A stretch of 64,000 nt of DNA from Amycolatopsis mediterranei (lineage in GTDB: Bacteria; Actinomycetota; Actinomycetes; Mycobacteriales; Pseudonocardiaceae), in the NCBI RefSeq assembly GCF_026017845.1, contig NZ_CP100416.1, forward strand, positions 6,108,132 to 6,172,131, in the 5' to 3' direction. How positions within the stretch are numbered: position 1 is the first letter of the stretch; each line of letters begins with the position of its first letter. Under the pieces are notes generated by a model, which saw only the letters and a list, made by a program, of their open reading frames with translations, was not told the DNA's origin and did no database searches. Positions 44,905-53,700 of this stretch are shown piece by piece. A program made the position numbers and the translations under genes.

Positions 44905-45738
44905 ATGGCGGCGATCGAGGTGGGCGGGACGGCGTTCGGCTACGACGAAGCAGGAGAGGGGCCCGCTGTCGTGCTGCTGCACACCGCGATCGGCGATCGC
45001 CGGATGTGGGACGCGCAGTTCACCGAGCTCGCCGCCACCCACCGGGTGATCCGCTACGACCGCCGCGGGTTCGGGGAGACCCGCGGCGAAACCGGTGAAC
45101 ACGCCCACTACGAGGACCTGCTGGCCCTGCTCGATGCCCGGGGGATCGAGCAGGCCGCGCTGGTCGGGGCGTCGATGGGCGGGGCGTGCGCGCTGGACGC
45201 CGCCCTCGCCGCGCCGGAGCGGATCACCCGGCTGGTGCTGCTCGGCTCGGGGCTCACCGGGCACACCTGGCCGGACCACATGCTGGCCGACATCGCGCGG
45301 CTGACCGCCGAGGCCGTCCCCGCAGACCGGTTCGCCCGCTACCAGGCCGGCGAAGGGGAGGTCGACCCGGCGGACGTCCGAGCGGTGGCGGAGGCCAACA
45401 TCCGGTACCTGGTCGCCGGACCGGCGCGTAGGGTCTCCGTGCTGCCGGGCGAAATGGTCGCGCTGGTCCGGGAAATGTGCGAACAGGTCTACCGGCACGA
45501 CTGGACCGCTCCACAGTGGACGGAGCGGATCCCGGACACCCGGCACCGGCTCGCCGAGATCACCCAGCCCGCGCTCGTGGTGATCGGGACGTCGGACGCG
45601 CCGGGGCTGGTGGAGCTGTCGGCGCACCTCGCGGAATCGTTGCCCCACGCGGAATTCGTCGAACTGGCCGACACCGGGCACCTGCCGTCGATGGAACGGC
45701 CGGACGAGGTCAACGCCCTGCTGCGGAAATTCCTTTAG
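44905..45738 (+). CDS. Alpha/beta hydrolase (3-oxoadipate enol-lactonase-like)
   Basis: 277 residues. GPAVVLLHTAIGDRRMWDAQF (oxyanion region), nucleophile elbow LVGASMGGACALDAAL, acid VVIGTSDAPGL and catalytic His in LADTGHLPSMERPDEV make a complete triad. It resembles lactonases/esterases of the PcaD type. The substrate is unknown. It ends 10 bases before the convergent LuxR-type gene. Confidence 0.9.
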   Translation: MAAIEVGGTAFGYDEAGEGPAVVLLHTAIGDRRMWDAQFTELAATHRVIRYDRRGFGETRGETGEHAHYEDLLALLDARGIEQAALVGASMGGACALDAALAAPERITRLVLLGSGLTGHTWPDHMLADIARLTAEAVPADRFARYQAGEGEVDPADVRAVAEANIRYLVAGPARRVSVLPGEMVALVREMCEQVYRHDWTAPQWTERIPDTRHRLAEITQPALVVIGTSDAPGLVELSAHLAESLPHAEFVELADTGHLPSMERPDEVNALLRKFL

Positions 45739-45748
45739 CCGAGGATCG

Positions 45749-46771
45749 TCAGGACATCAGCTTCGCGGTCAGTTCCCCGCGGCTGCGGACACCGACCTTG
45801 CCGAACACCGACTTCAGGTGGTCCTGCACCGTGTGCGCCGAGATCGCCAGCCGGGCCGCGATGTCCGTTGTGGACAGTCCGGCCAGCACCTCGCGGCAGA
45901 CGTCGCGCTCCCGCGTGGTCAGGCCGTAGGCGGCGAGCAGCACATCCAGCAGTTCGGCACCCGAAGCACGGTCGAACGTCACGACCGTCTCGCCGTCGTC
46001 CTCGTCCGCCAGCAACCGGCCGGCGCGCACCACGATCCAGCCGCCGCGGGCGTCGCGGACGCGGGCGCGGAACGTCCCCGCCGTCGCCGCGCGGGCCCCG
46101 GTCACCACCGCGCGCAGCAGGACGGCGAACCGGCCCGGGGCGAGCTCGTCGAGCTCGGCGCGCCACGCCGCGGCCGCCGCGGTGGCTGCCCGCTGCCTGC
46201 CGTCCGGGCCGACCACCACGATCGCCTGCTCCGCCCGCTCCCCCGCCACGCGGGTGCGCGCGGCCACCCGCGTCGCCGCCGCCAGCGCCGGCGCGACCGA
46301 CGTCAGGAACTCGACCTCGCGGTCGCCGAACTCGCCGCGCCGCACCAGCCCGGCCGCGCCCCACGACGTGCCGCCGACCCGGAACACGACGCGCAGTTCG
46401 TGGCCGAGTCCCAGCGGCCGCCAGACCTCGGTGAGCCGGCCGCTGCGCTCGGCGGCCCGCCGGGGCAGGTCGGACAGGCGCGCCACCGGCACCGGCCGCC
46501 GCGCCAGCTCGGCGAAGGTGTGGGGCTGGGCGCCGTCGTACTCGTAGGTCGCCAGCAGCGGCTCGTACTCGCCGGGGATGCGGGCCCGGCCGCTGGTCAT
46601 CGAGCTGATCACCGCGGTGTCCGGATCGAGCGACGCCCAGCACGTCAGCTCGGCAGGCACCACGCGGTCGACCAGCTCGATGGCGGCGGCGTGCAGTTCG
46701 GTGACGCCGAGGCCCGCCGTCGCGAGCGCGGCGACGTCGCGCCGCACCCGCTGCGCCCGGCCGTCCCACAT
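45749..46771 (-). CDS. LuxR-type regulator with GAF-like sensory part
   Basis: 340 residues from MWDGRAQRVRRDVA. The N-terminal ~170 residues resemble a GAF domain (DRVVPAELTCWASLDPDT, LGLGHELRVVFRVGGTSWGAAGLVR), followed by a small PAS-like region and a C-terminal LuxR HTH (LTTRERDVCREVLAGLSTTDIAARLAISAHTVQDHLKSVFGKVG). It is divergent from the cupin-DUF1304 pair and may control it. Confidence 0.9.
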   Translation of the reverse strand: MWDGRAQRVRRDVAALATAGLGVTELHAAAIELVDRVVPAELTCWASLDPDTAVISSMTSGRARIPGEYEPLLATYEYDGAQPHTFAELARRPVPVARLSDLPRRAAERSGRLTEVWRPLGLGHELRVVFRVGGTSWGAAGLVRRGEFGDREVEFLTSVAPALAAATRVAARTRVAGERAEQAIVVVGPDGRQRAATAAAAAWRAELDELAPGRFAVLLRAVVTGARAATAGTFRARVRDARGGWIVVRAGRLLADEDDGETVVTFDRASGAELLDVLLAAYGLTTRERDVCREVLAGLSTTDIAARLAISAHTVQDHLKSVFGKVGVRSRGELTAKLMS

Positions 46772-46858
46772 GGACGCAGTATGCGCCGCCCGCGCGGGCG
46801 CGGGTATCCCACCTTTCCGGGATGGTCCCCCGTGGCCGGCGTTCCTAACGTCGACGTC

Positions 46859-47272
46859 ATGACCCACTTCAGTGCCCCGGGCGAAGGCCCGGAACTCGGC
46901 TCCCCCGACGCGCGGATCACCGTCAAGGTCGGCGCGGAGCACACCGGCGGCGCGTACGAGGTGTTCGAGGTCGACGCGCCGCGCGGGCCGTCCGTCCCGC
47001 CGCACACCGAGCCCTGGGCGAAGAGCTTCTACGTGCTGCACGGGCGCATCACGGTCTACGTCGACGGTGAACTCCACGACCTCGGCCCCGGCGCGTCGAT
47101 CAGCATCCCTGCGGGCGCGGTCAACACCTTCACGGTGCACACGCCGTCGGCGCAGTTCCTCGCGCTGTGCCTGACCGACGGCCTGGGCCGGTTCTTCCGC
47201 GCCGTCGACCGGGCGACGCCGGACCGGATCCCGGAGATCGCCGGGCACCACGGCATCGGGCTCGTGCCGTGA
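46859..47272 (+). CDS. Small cupin-fold protein
   Basis: 137 residues with the two cupin motifs: PPHTEPWAKSFYVLHGRITVYVDGE and SISIPAGAVNTFTVHTPSAQFLAL. Metal ligands His and Glu appear partly replaced. Role unknown. GTGA overlap with the next gene indicates a two-gene operon, divergent from the LuxR-type regulator. Confidence 0.85.
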   Translation: MTHFSAPGEGPELGSPDARITVKVGAEHTGGAYEVFEVDAPRGPSVPPHTEPWAKSFYVLHGRITVYVDGELHDLGPGASISIPAGAVNTFTVHTPSAQFLALCLTDGLGRFFRAVDRATPDRIPEIAGHHGIGLVP

Positions 47273-47670
47273 ACGCCGTCGCGCAGGTCTGCGCCGGGGT
47301 GGCGGTGCTGGTCCACCTGCTGGCGTTCACCTGGGAGGTGCTGCTGTTCGAGCGGCCGGGCGTGCATGAGGGCATCTTCAAAATCCCGTCGGCGAACTTG
47401 CCCGCCACCCGGCTGTGGTCGTTCAACGTCGGCTGCTACAACCTGTTCCTCGCCGCCGGCCCGGTGCTCGGGCTGCTCCTGCTGCACACCGGGCACGCCG
47501 AGGCCGGCCGGTGGCTGGTGCTCTACTGCTGCGGGTTCATGCTGCTGGCCGGGATCGCCCTCGGCGTGTCGGACGTGCTCGCGCTCAGCCGTCCCCGCGG
47601 CGCGGGCCGCGGTGGCGCGCTGGCCCAGGCGCTTCCCCCGCTGGGCGCGCTGATCGCCGCTCTCTTCTAG
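47269..47670 (+). CDS. DUF1304 family membrane protein
   Basis: 133 residues; GTG overlapping the cupin stop. Four membrane helices and the family signature HLLAFTWEVLLFERPGVHEGIF, FNVGCYNLFLAAGPVLGL. Function unknown; the family is often near redox or cupin proteins. Ends overlapping the convergent MarR gene by 4 bases. Confidence 0.88.
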   Translation: MNAVAQVCAGVAVLVHLLAFTWEVLLFERPGVHEGIFKIPSANLPATRLWSFNVGCYNLFLAAGPVLGLLLLHTGHAEAGRWLVLYCCGFMLLAGIALGVSDVLALSRPRGAGRGGALAQALPPLGALIAALF

Positions 47671-48107
47671 GCCGGCTCGATGCGCTCGATCAGCTGCTCG
47701 CTCCAGGACCGGATGGCCGCCGCCTGGCCGGGGGTGAGCCGGTCGAGGACGTGGTGGCGGATGTTGGCGCCGTGCACCCGGGTGGCGCTACCGGCCAGGC
47801 GGCGGCCTTCCCCGGTGAGCTCGATCCCGGTGCGCCTGCCGCCGGCGCCGTCCTCGGTCCGCGCGACCAGGCCGCGCTTCTCCATGCGCGTCAACAGGTG
47901 CGCGACCCGGCTCTTCTCCCAGTCGAGTGCGTCGGCGAGCTCGCCGACGCGCATCGGGCGCCGCAGCGTCACCAGCACGCTGAACTCGGCCTTCGAGATG
48001 CCGCAGTCGCGCTGCAGGCCGCGGTCGAGCTCGCGGACGAGCAGCCGCTGCGCGCGCATCCAGGTGTCCCAGAACGCCCAGTCCTCGGGGCTCATGTCCG
48101 CCATCAC
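47667..48107 (-). CDS. MarR-family regulator
   Basis: 146 residues. Winged helix: ISKAEFSVLVTLRRPMRVGELADALDWEKSRVAHLLTRMEKRGLVARTEDGAGGRRTGIELTGEG. Divergent from the amidohydrolase gene, with a perfect 8-bp-arm palindrome (48121-48140) between them, so it most likely represses both. Confidence 0.93.
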   Translation of the reverse strand: MMADMSPEDWAFWDTWMRAQRLLVRELDRGLQRDCGISKAEFSVLVTLRRPMRVGELADALDWEKSRVAHLLTRMEKRGLVARTEDGAGGRRTGIELTGEGRRLAGSATRVHGANIRHHVLDRLTPGQAAAIRSWSEQLIERIEPA

Positions 48108-48120
48108 CCCAGTCTAGGCT

Positions 48121-48140
48121 AGAGTTGACGTATCAACTCT
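48121..48140. promoter_or_regulatory. MarR operator candidate
   Basis: AGAGTTGACGTATCAACTCT is a perfect palindrome apart from none: arms of 8 bp around CGTA. It occupies the centre of the 49-bp gap between the divergent MarR and amidohydrolase genes. Confidence 0.65.
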
Positions 48141-48156
48141 TGGGGAAGGACATTCC

Positions 48157-49446
48157 ATGGACAAGCTCGTACGCGGTGGTGTGGTGGTCAGCATGGATCC
48201 GGCGGTCGGGACGCTCGCCCGCGGGGACGTGCTGATCGAGGACGGCCGGATCGCCGCGATCGGCCCGGACCTGGACGCGGCCGGGGCCGAAGTCGTCGAC
48301 GCGCGGGGCAAGCTCGTCATTCCGGGCTTCGTCGACACCCACCGGCACACCTGGCAGACCGCGTTCCGCGGCCTCGGTGCCGACTGGACGTTCGGCCAGT
48401 ACCGCGTCGCCGTGCACGGCACGCTCGGGCCGCACTACCGCCCGGAAGACGTGTACCTGGGCAACCTGCTCGGCCGGATCGAGGCGCTGAACTCGGGTGT
48501 CACCACCCTGCTCGACTGGTTCCACCGTGCCGACCGGCCCGAAAACGCCGACGCCGCGATCCAGGCGCTGCGTGACGCGCCGGGCCGCTCGATCTTCTGC
48601 TACGGCGCCGCGGGTCCGGACATCGCGCCGGAGATCCGGCGGGTGCGGGCCCTGCTCCCGGGCGAAGACATGGCACTCGGCCTGCGCGGCCCGGTGATGT
48701 CCACAATGGACGAGACCGCCGCGGATGTCGCGCTGGCGCGGGAACTCGGCCTGCGGGTGAGCATGCACGTCCACGGCACCGGCGGCTGGCCGCACGGTGA
48801 CCGGCCGATCGCGGAAATGCACGAGCGCGGCCTGCTCGACGACCGCACGACCGTCGTCCACGGCAACGGCCTCTCCGACGACCAGCTCGCCATGCTGGCC
48901 GACGCGGGCGGCTCGGTGTCGGTCAGCCCGGACGTCGAGCTGAAGATGGGCTTCGAACCGCTCATCGCCGGCCGCGCGCTGGCGGCCGGGATCCGCCCGT
49001 CGCTGTCGGCCGACGACTGCCCGTCCGCCGGCGGCGACCTGTTCTCCGCCATGCGCACCGCGCTGGCCGCCGAGCGCGGCGCCCTCACGACCCGGGACGT
49101 CCTCGCGTTCGCCACCGTGGACGGTGCCGCGACCTGCGGGCTCGGCGCCCGGACCGGCAGCATCACCGTCGGCAAGGACGCCGACCTGGTCCTGCTCGAC
49201 GCCGAGGACCCGGCGGTCTTCCCGGTGGGCGACGCCATCGGCACGATCGTCAGCGCCGGTCACCCCGGCCTGGTCGACAGCGTCTTCGTCGCCGGGGAGG
49301 CGGTCAAGCGCCACGGCAAGCTGCTCGGCCCGGACCTCCCGGCCCTGCGCGCGCGGCTGCTCGAGTCGCGCGACCGGATCGCCGCGGCCGCGGGCATCCC
49401 GGTCGACGGGTCGTGGCAGCCTCAGGAAGCCGACGTCACGCGGTAG
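48157..49446 (+). CDS. Amidohydrolase-superfamily deaminase (cytosine/guanine/SAH deaminase-like)
   Basis: 429 residues. HxH metal motif VDTHRHTWQT, later His in SMHVHGTGGW and VVHGNGL, and SADDCPSAGGD in place of the usual metal Asp motif. The beta-sandwich flanks (VRGGVVVSMDP, GSITVGKDADLVLLD) are complete. It probably deaminates a nucleobase- or triazine-like ring. ATG follows the MarR operator; the 3' end overlaps relA by 25 bases in convergent orientation. Confidence 0.88.
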   Translation: MDKLVRGGVVVSMDPAVGTLARGDVLIEDGRIAAIGPDLDAAGAEVVDARGKLVIPGFVDTHRHTWQTAFRGLGADWTFGQYRVAVHGTLGPHYRPEDVYLGNLLGRIEALNSGVTTLLDWFHRADRPENADAAIQALRDAPGRSIFCYGAAGPDIAPEIRRVRALLPGEDMALGLRGPVMSTMDETAADVALARELGLRVSMHVHGTGGWPHGDRPIAEMHERGLLDDRTTVVHGNGLSDDQLAMLADAGGSVSVSPDVELKMGFEPLIAGRALAAGIRPSLSADDCPSAGGDLFSAMRTALAAERGALTTRDVLAFATVDGAATCGLGARTGSITVGKDADLVLLDAEDPAVFPVGDAIGTIVSAGHPGLVDSVFVAGEAVKRHGKLLGPDLPALRARLLESRDRIAAAAGIPVDGSWQPQEADVTR

Positions 49447-51776
49447 ACGTCGTAGACGCCTTCCACGCCGCGGACCACCTTGAGGACGTGGCCGAGGTGC
49501 TTCGGGTCGCCCATCTCGAACGAGAAGCGGCTGACCGCGACCCGGTCGCGGGACGTGGTCACCGACGCGGACAGGATGTTGACCTTCTCGTCGGCCAGCA
49601 CCTTGGTGACGTCCGAGAGCAGGCGGTGCCGGTCGAGCGCCTCGACCTGGATGGCCACCAGGAACACCGAAGACGCCGAGGGCGCCCACTCGACCTCGAC
49701 CAGCCGCTCGGGCTGCGACTGCAGGTCGCCGGCGTTCGTGCAGTCGGTGCGGTGCACCGAGACGCCGCCGCCGCGGGTCACGAAGCCGAGGATCTCGTCG
49801 CCCGGCACCGGGGTGCAGCAGCGGGCGAGCTTCGCCCAGACGTCGCTGGCGCCCTTGACCACCACGCCGACGTCGTTGGAGCCGCGGCGCCGGGTCACCG
49901 TGGACGGCGTCGCGCGCTCGGCGAGCTCCTCCTCGGCCGCGTCCACACCGCCGATGAGGGCCACCAGCCGCTGGACGACGTGCTTCGCGCTCGTGTGGCC
50001 CTCGCCGACCGCCGCGTACAGCGACGAGATGTCGGCGTGGCGCAGCTCGGTGGCCACCGCGCCCATGGACTCCGCGGAGACCAGCCGCTGGATCGGCAGG
50101 CCGACCTTGCGGATCTCCTTGGTGATGGCTTCCTTGCCGCCTTCGATCGCCTCGTCGCGGCGTTCCTTGGCGAACCACTGCCGGATCTTGGCGCGCGCCT
50201 TCGGCGAGCCGGCGAACTGCAGCCAGTCCCGCGACGGCCCGGCGTTCTCCGCCTTCGACGTGAAGATCTCGACGACTTCGCCGTTTTCCAGCTTGCGTTC
50301 GAGCGCGACCAGGCGCCCGTTGACGCGGGCGCCGATGCAGCGGTGGCCGACCTCGGTGTGCACGGCGTAGGCGAAGTCGACCGGCGTGGACTCGACCGGC
50401 AGCGTGATCACGTCGCCCTTCGGCGTGAACACGAAGATCTCGCGCGAGGCCAGCTCGTAGCGCAGCGACTCGAGGAAGTCGCCCGGGTCCGCCGCCTCCC
50501 GCTGCCAGTCGAGGAGCTGGCGCATCCACGCCATCTCGTCGACGTCCACCGCGTTGCCGGTGTGGGTGCCCTTGGTCTCCTTGTACCGCCAGTGCGCGGC
50601 GATGCCGTACTCGGCGGTGCGGTGCATCTCGTAGGTGCGGATCTGCACCTCGAGGGGCTTGCCGTCCGGGCCGATCACCGTCGTGTGCAGCGACTGGTAG
50701 ACACCGAAGCGCGGCTGCGCGATGTAGTCCTTGAACCGGCCGGGCACCGGCTGCCACAGCGCGTGCACGACACCCATCGCCGCGTAGCAGTCCCGGACGT
50801 CCTCGACCAGGATCCGCACGCCGACCAGGTCGTGGATGTCGTCCAGGTCGCGGCCGCGGACGATCATCTTCTGGTGGATCGAGTAGTAGTGCTTCGGCCG
50901 GCCCTCGACCTTCGCGGTGATCCGCGACGAGACGAGGTTGCTGGTCAGGTCCGTGATGACCGACCGCAGGTAGATGTCGCGCGAGGGCGCGCGGTCGGCG
51001 ACCAGGCGGACGATCTCGTCGTACTTCTTGGGCTGCAGGATCGCGAACGCGAGGTCCTCCAGCTCCCACTTGACCGTGGCCATGCCCAGCCGGTGGGCCA
51101 GCGGCGCGAGCACCTCGAGGGTCTCGCGGGCCTTGCGGGCCTGCTTCTCGGGCGGCAGGAAGCGCATGGTGCGCATGTTGTGCAGCCGGTCGGCGAGCTT
51201 GATGACCAGCACCCGGGGGTCCTTGGCCATCGCGATGACCATCTTGCGGATGGTCTCGGCTTCGGCGGACGAGCCGAGCTGCACCTTGTCCAGCTTCGTG
51301 ACGCCGTCGACCAGCTCGGCGACCTTGTCGCCGAAGTCGGCCTTCAGGCTCTCGACGGCATAACCGGTGTCCTCGACCGTGTCGTGCAGCAGGGCCGCGA
51401 CGAGCGTGGTCGTGTCCATGCCCAGCTCGGCGAGGATGGTGGCGACGGCCAGGGGGTGGGTGATGTACGGGTCGCCGGACTTGCGCCGCTGGTTGCGGTG
51501 CAGTTCCTCGGCGACGTCGTAGGCGCGCTGGAGCAGTCCGAGGTCGCCGTTGGGGTGCAGCTCGCGGTGGATGACGGCCAGGGGTTCGAGGACCTGCTTG
51601 ACCGGGGCGGCGCGCTGCGCGGTGATCCGCCGGGCGAGCCGCGCCCGGACCCGCCGGGTCGCGGACGGGTTCGGCGCCGCACCGTTCGGCTTCGGCGGCG
51701 CGGGCGTTGCCGCCGCCTGCCCGTTCTGCGGGGCGCCCTGCTTCGCGGGCACCGCGGCGTCGAGCTCCTGGCTCAC
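49422..51776 (-). CDS. relA: Bifunctional (p)ppGpp synthetase/hydrolase
   Basis: 784 residues from the GTG at 51776 (SQELDAAVPAK), which has AGGAGGT upstream; an earlier in-frame GTG adds 12 residues without support. Domains: intact HD hydrolase (DPYITHPLAVATILAE, LLHDTVEDTGY), synthetase (RFKDYIAQPRFGVYQSLHTTV, with RFKD typical of bifunctional Rel), TGS (EIFVFTPKGDVITLP) and C-terminal ACT (VFLVAIQVEALDRHRLLSDV). It sets the stringent response level. Last gene of the leftward block; its 3' end overlaps the amidohydrolase. Confidence 0.97.
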   Translation of the reverse strand: MSQELDAAVPAKQGAPQNGQAAATPAPPKPNGAAPNPSATRRVRARLARRITAQRAAPVKQVLEPLAVIHRELHPNGDLGLLQRAYDVAEELHRNQRRKSGDPYITHPLAVATILAELGMDTTTLVAALLHDTVEDTGYAVESLKADFGDKVAELVDGVTKLDKVQLGSSAEAETIRKMVIAMAKDPRVLVIKLADRLHNMRTMRFLPPEKQARKARETLEVLAPLAHRLGMATVKWELEDLAFAILQPKKYDEIVRLVADRAPSRDIYLRSVITDLTSNLVSSRITAKVEGRPKHYYSIHQKMIVRGRDLDDIHDLVGVRILVEDVRDCYAAMGVVHALWQPVPGRFKDYIAQPRFGVYQSLHTTVIGPDGKPLEVQIRTYEMHRTAEYGIAAHWRYKETKGTHTGNAVDVDEMAWMRQLLDWQREAADPGDFLESLRYELASREIFVFTPKGDVITLPVESTPVDFAYAVHTEVGHRCIGARVNGRLVALERKLENGEVVEIFTSKAENAGPSRDWLQFAGSPKARAKIRQWFAKERRDEAIEGGKEAITKEIRKVGLPIQRLVSAESMGAVATELRHADISSLYAAVGEGHTSAKHVVQRLVALIGGVDAAEEELAERATPSTVTRRRGSNDVGVVVKGASDVWAKLARCCTPVPGDEILGFVTRGGGVSVHRTDCTNAGDLQSQPERLVEVEWAPSASSVFLVAIQVEALDRHRLLSDVTKVLADEKVNILSASVTTSRDRVAVSRFSFEMGDPKHLGHVLKVVRGVEGVYDVYRVTSAS

Positions 51777-51964
51777 CCGCACCTCCTGCTGCTCGTGCGG
51801 CCTTCGGACCACCAGGGTAGCCGTTGCGCCTCACCGCCCCGTCGGGTGCGCCCGTTCAGGGGGATGGGGAGCCCGTCACCAGCGGTTCACCTCGCGAGCA
51901 GGCCCACCACCCCGAAGCCGGATTGTGACGACGGACGGTGGTGCCGGCAGCCGCGGCAGACCCG

Positions 51965-52483
51965 TCAGCAGACCTGCAGGGCGTGGACCGTCCGGTCGCC
52001 GAGGACCTGGCGGCCGCCCAGGGCGGCCAGTTCCAGGACGACCGAGACGCTGTCGACGACCGCGCCCGCGTCCTCCAGGAGCTTGCCCGTGGCCGCGACC
52101 GTGCCGCCGGTGGCGAGGACGTCGTCGAGGACCGCGATCCGCTGGCCCGGCTCGACCACGCCGGCCGGGAGCTCCACCGTCGCCGTGCCGTACTCCAGGG
52201 CGTAGTCGACGCGGCCCGCCACCTTCGGCAGCTTGCCGGGCTTGCGGATCAGCACCACGCCGAGGCCGCGGGCGTACCCGACGGCCGCGGCGAGCAGGAA
52301 GCCGCGGGCCTCCACGCCGGCGAGCACCTCGACCGATGGATCGAGGGTGCCCGCCAGCGCGTCGGTCACCGCTTTGAACGCACCCGCGTCCGCGAAGAGC
52401 GGGCTCAGGTCGCGGAACAGCACGCCGGGCTCGGGGAAGTCCGGCACCTCGGCGATCAGGCCGAGGGCATCGTCGAGCTGCAC
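51965..52483 (-). CDS. apt: Adenine phosphoribosyltransferase
   Basis: 172 residues; GTG one base after the secF stop. PRPP motif VLDDVLATGGTVAATGKLL, RKPGKLP and FRDLSPLFAD are diagnostic. It salvages adenine to AMP; the reaction is linked by purine pools to the downstream relA. A 188-base gap separates it from relA. Confidence 0.96.
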   Translation of the reverse strand: MQLDDALGLIAEVPDFPEPGVLFRDLSPLFADAGAFKAVTDALAGTLDPSVEVLAGVEARGFLLAAAVGYARGLGVVLIRKPGKLPKVAGRVDYALEYGTATVELPAGVVEPGQRIAVLDDVLATGGTVAATGKLLEDAGAVVDSVSVVLELAALGGRQVLGDRTVHALQVC

Positions 52484-52484
52484 G

Positions 52485-53699
52485 TCAGCGCTTCCGCTTC
52501 CCCGCCGGGCGCTGCTTCTGGATCCGGGCGGGGACGCTGGCCGCGGCCGCGTACGCCTTCTCCTTGCGCAGTTCCTTGGCCAACGCGTCGTCGTCCGAGG
52601 CGTCGAAATCCTCGCCCGCGGCCTTGCGCTCCTGGCTGACCCGGCGCTGCCGGACCCGCTCGGCCTGCTGCTGGTACTTCGGGTCGCGCATCTTGAAGTC
52701 GACCAGCAGCGGCGTCGCCAGCGCGACCGACGACAGGACGCCGACGAGGGTACCGGTGAGCTGCACCAGCGCCAGGTCCTGCAGCGTGCCCGAGCCGAGC
52801 AGCACGTACCCGACGATCAGCAGGCCGAGGATCGGCAGCAGCGCGATGAACGCCGTGTTGAACGACCGCATCAGGGTCTGGTTCAGCGCGAGGTTCGCGG
52901 CCTCGGCGTACGTGCGGCGGGTCAGCCCGAGCAGGCCGCGCGTGTTCTCGCGGACCTTGTCGAACACCACCACGGTGTCGTACAGCGAGAACCCGAGGAT
53001 GGTCAGCAGGCCGATCACGGTCGCCGGGGTGACCTCGAAGCCGACCAGCGAGTAGACACCCGCGGTGACCAGGATGTCGTGCAGCAGCGAGACCAGCGCG
53101 GCCGTGGCCATCCGCAGGTCGAAGTAGATCGCCAGGAAGATGACCACCGCGACGAGGAACACCGCGAGCGCGATCAGCGCCTTCTGGGAGATCTCCCCGC
53201 CCCACGACGCGCTCACCGCGCTGTCGCTGATCGCCTGGACGCTGGGCTGGCCGCTGGTGCCCTTCGGGCCCAGGTCCTGGAACAGGCCCTGCTTGAGCTT
53301 GGCGACGTCGGCCGCGTTCAGCGTGTCGGTGCGGATCTGGATGGTCGACGCGGCGCCCGTGCCGACCTTCTGCGTCTCCGCGGCCGGGTGGCCGAGCGCC
53401 TTCTGGAACGACTCCTTGGCCTGGTCCTCGGTGATCACGCCGTGGATGCCGTTGGCCGGCATCTGGATCTGCGTGCCGCCCTCGAACTCGATGCCGATGT
53501 TGAAGCCGCGGAAGATCATCGAGGCGAGGCAGACCAGCACCAGGGCCGCGAAGAAGATGTACCAGCGCTTGCGCTTGCCGACGACGTCGAACGCGCCCGT
53601 GCCCACGTACAGCCGGTGGAACACGCTTTCCCTCTTGCCGGGCTTCGCCGTCACCTTGGCGTTGCCTTCGGCGTCCGTGCCCAGTTCTTCGACCCCCAC
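52485..53699 (-). CDS. secF: Protein translocase subunit SecF
   Basis: 404 residues. Six helices with a periplasmic domain after the first; signatures FNIGIEFEGGTQIQM and IGLLTILGFSLYDTVVVFDKVRENTRG. The C-terminal ~70 residues are charged and cytoplasmic (RVSQERKAAGEDFDASDDDALAKELRKEK). Partners SecD in proton-motive-force-assisted export. Follows secD with a one-base gap. Confidence 0.97.
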   Translation of the reverse strand: MGVEELGTDAEGNAKVTAKPGKRESVFHRLYVGTGAFDVVGKRKRWYIFFAALVLVCLASMIFRGFNIGIEFEGGTQIQMPANGIHGVITEDQAKESFQKALGHPAAETQKVGTGAASTIQIRTDTLNAADVAKLKQGLFQDLGPKGTSGQPSVQAISDSAVSASWGGEISQKALIALAVFLVAVVIFLAIYFDLRMATAALVSLLHDILVTAGVYSLVGFEVTPATVIGLLTILGFSLYDTVVVFDKVRENTRGLLGLTRRTYAEAANLALNQTLMRSFNTAFIALLPILGLLIVGYVLLGSGTLQDLALVQLTGTLVGVLSSVALATPLLVDFKMRDPKYQQQAERVRQRRVSQERKAAGEDFDASDDDALAKELRKEKAYAAAASVPARIQKQRPAGKRKR

Positions 53700-53700
53700 G

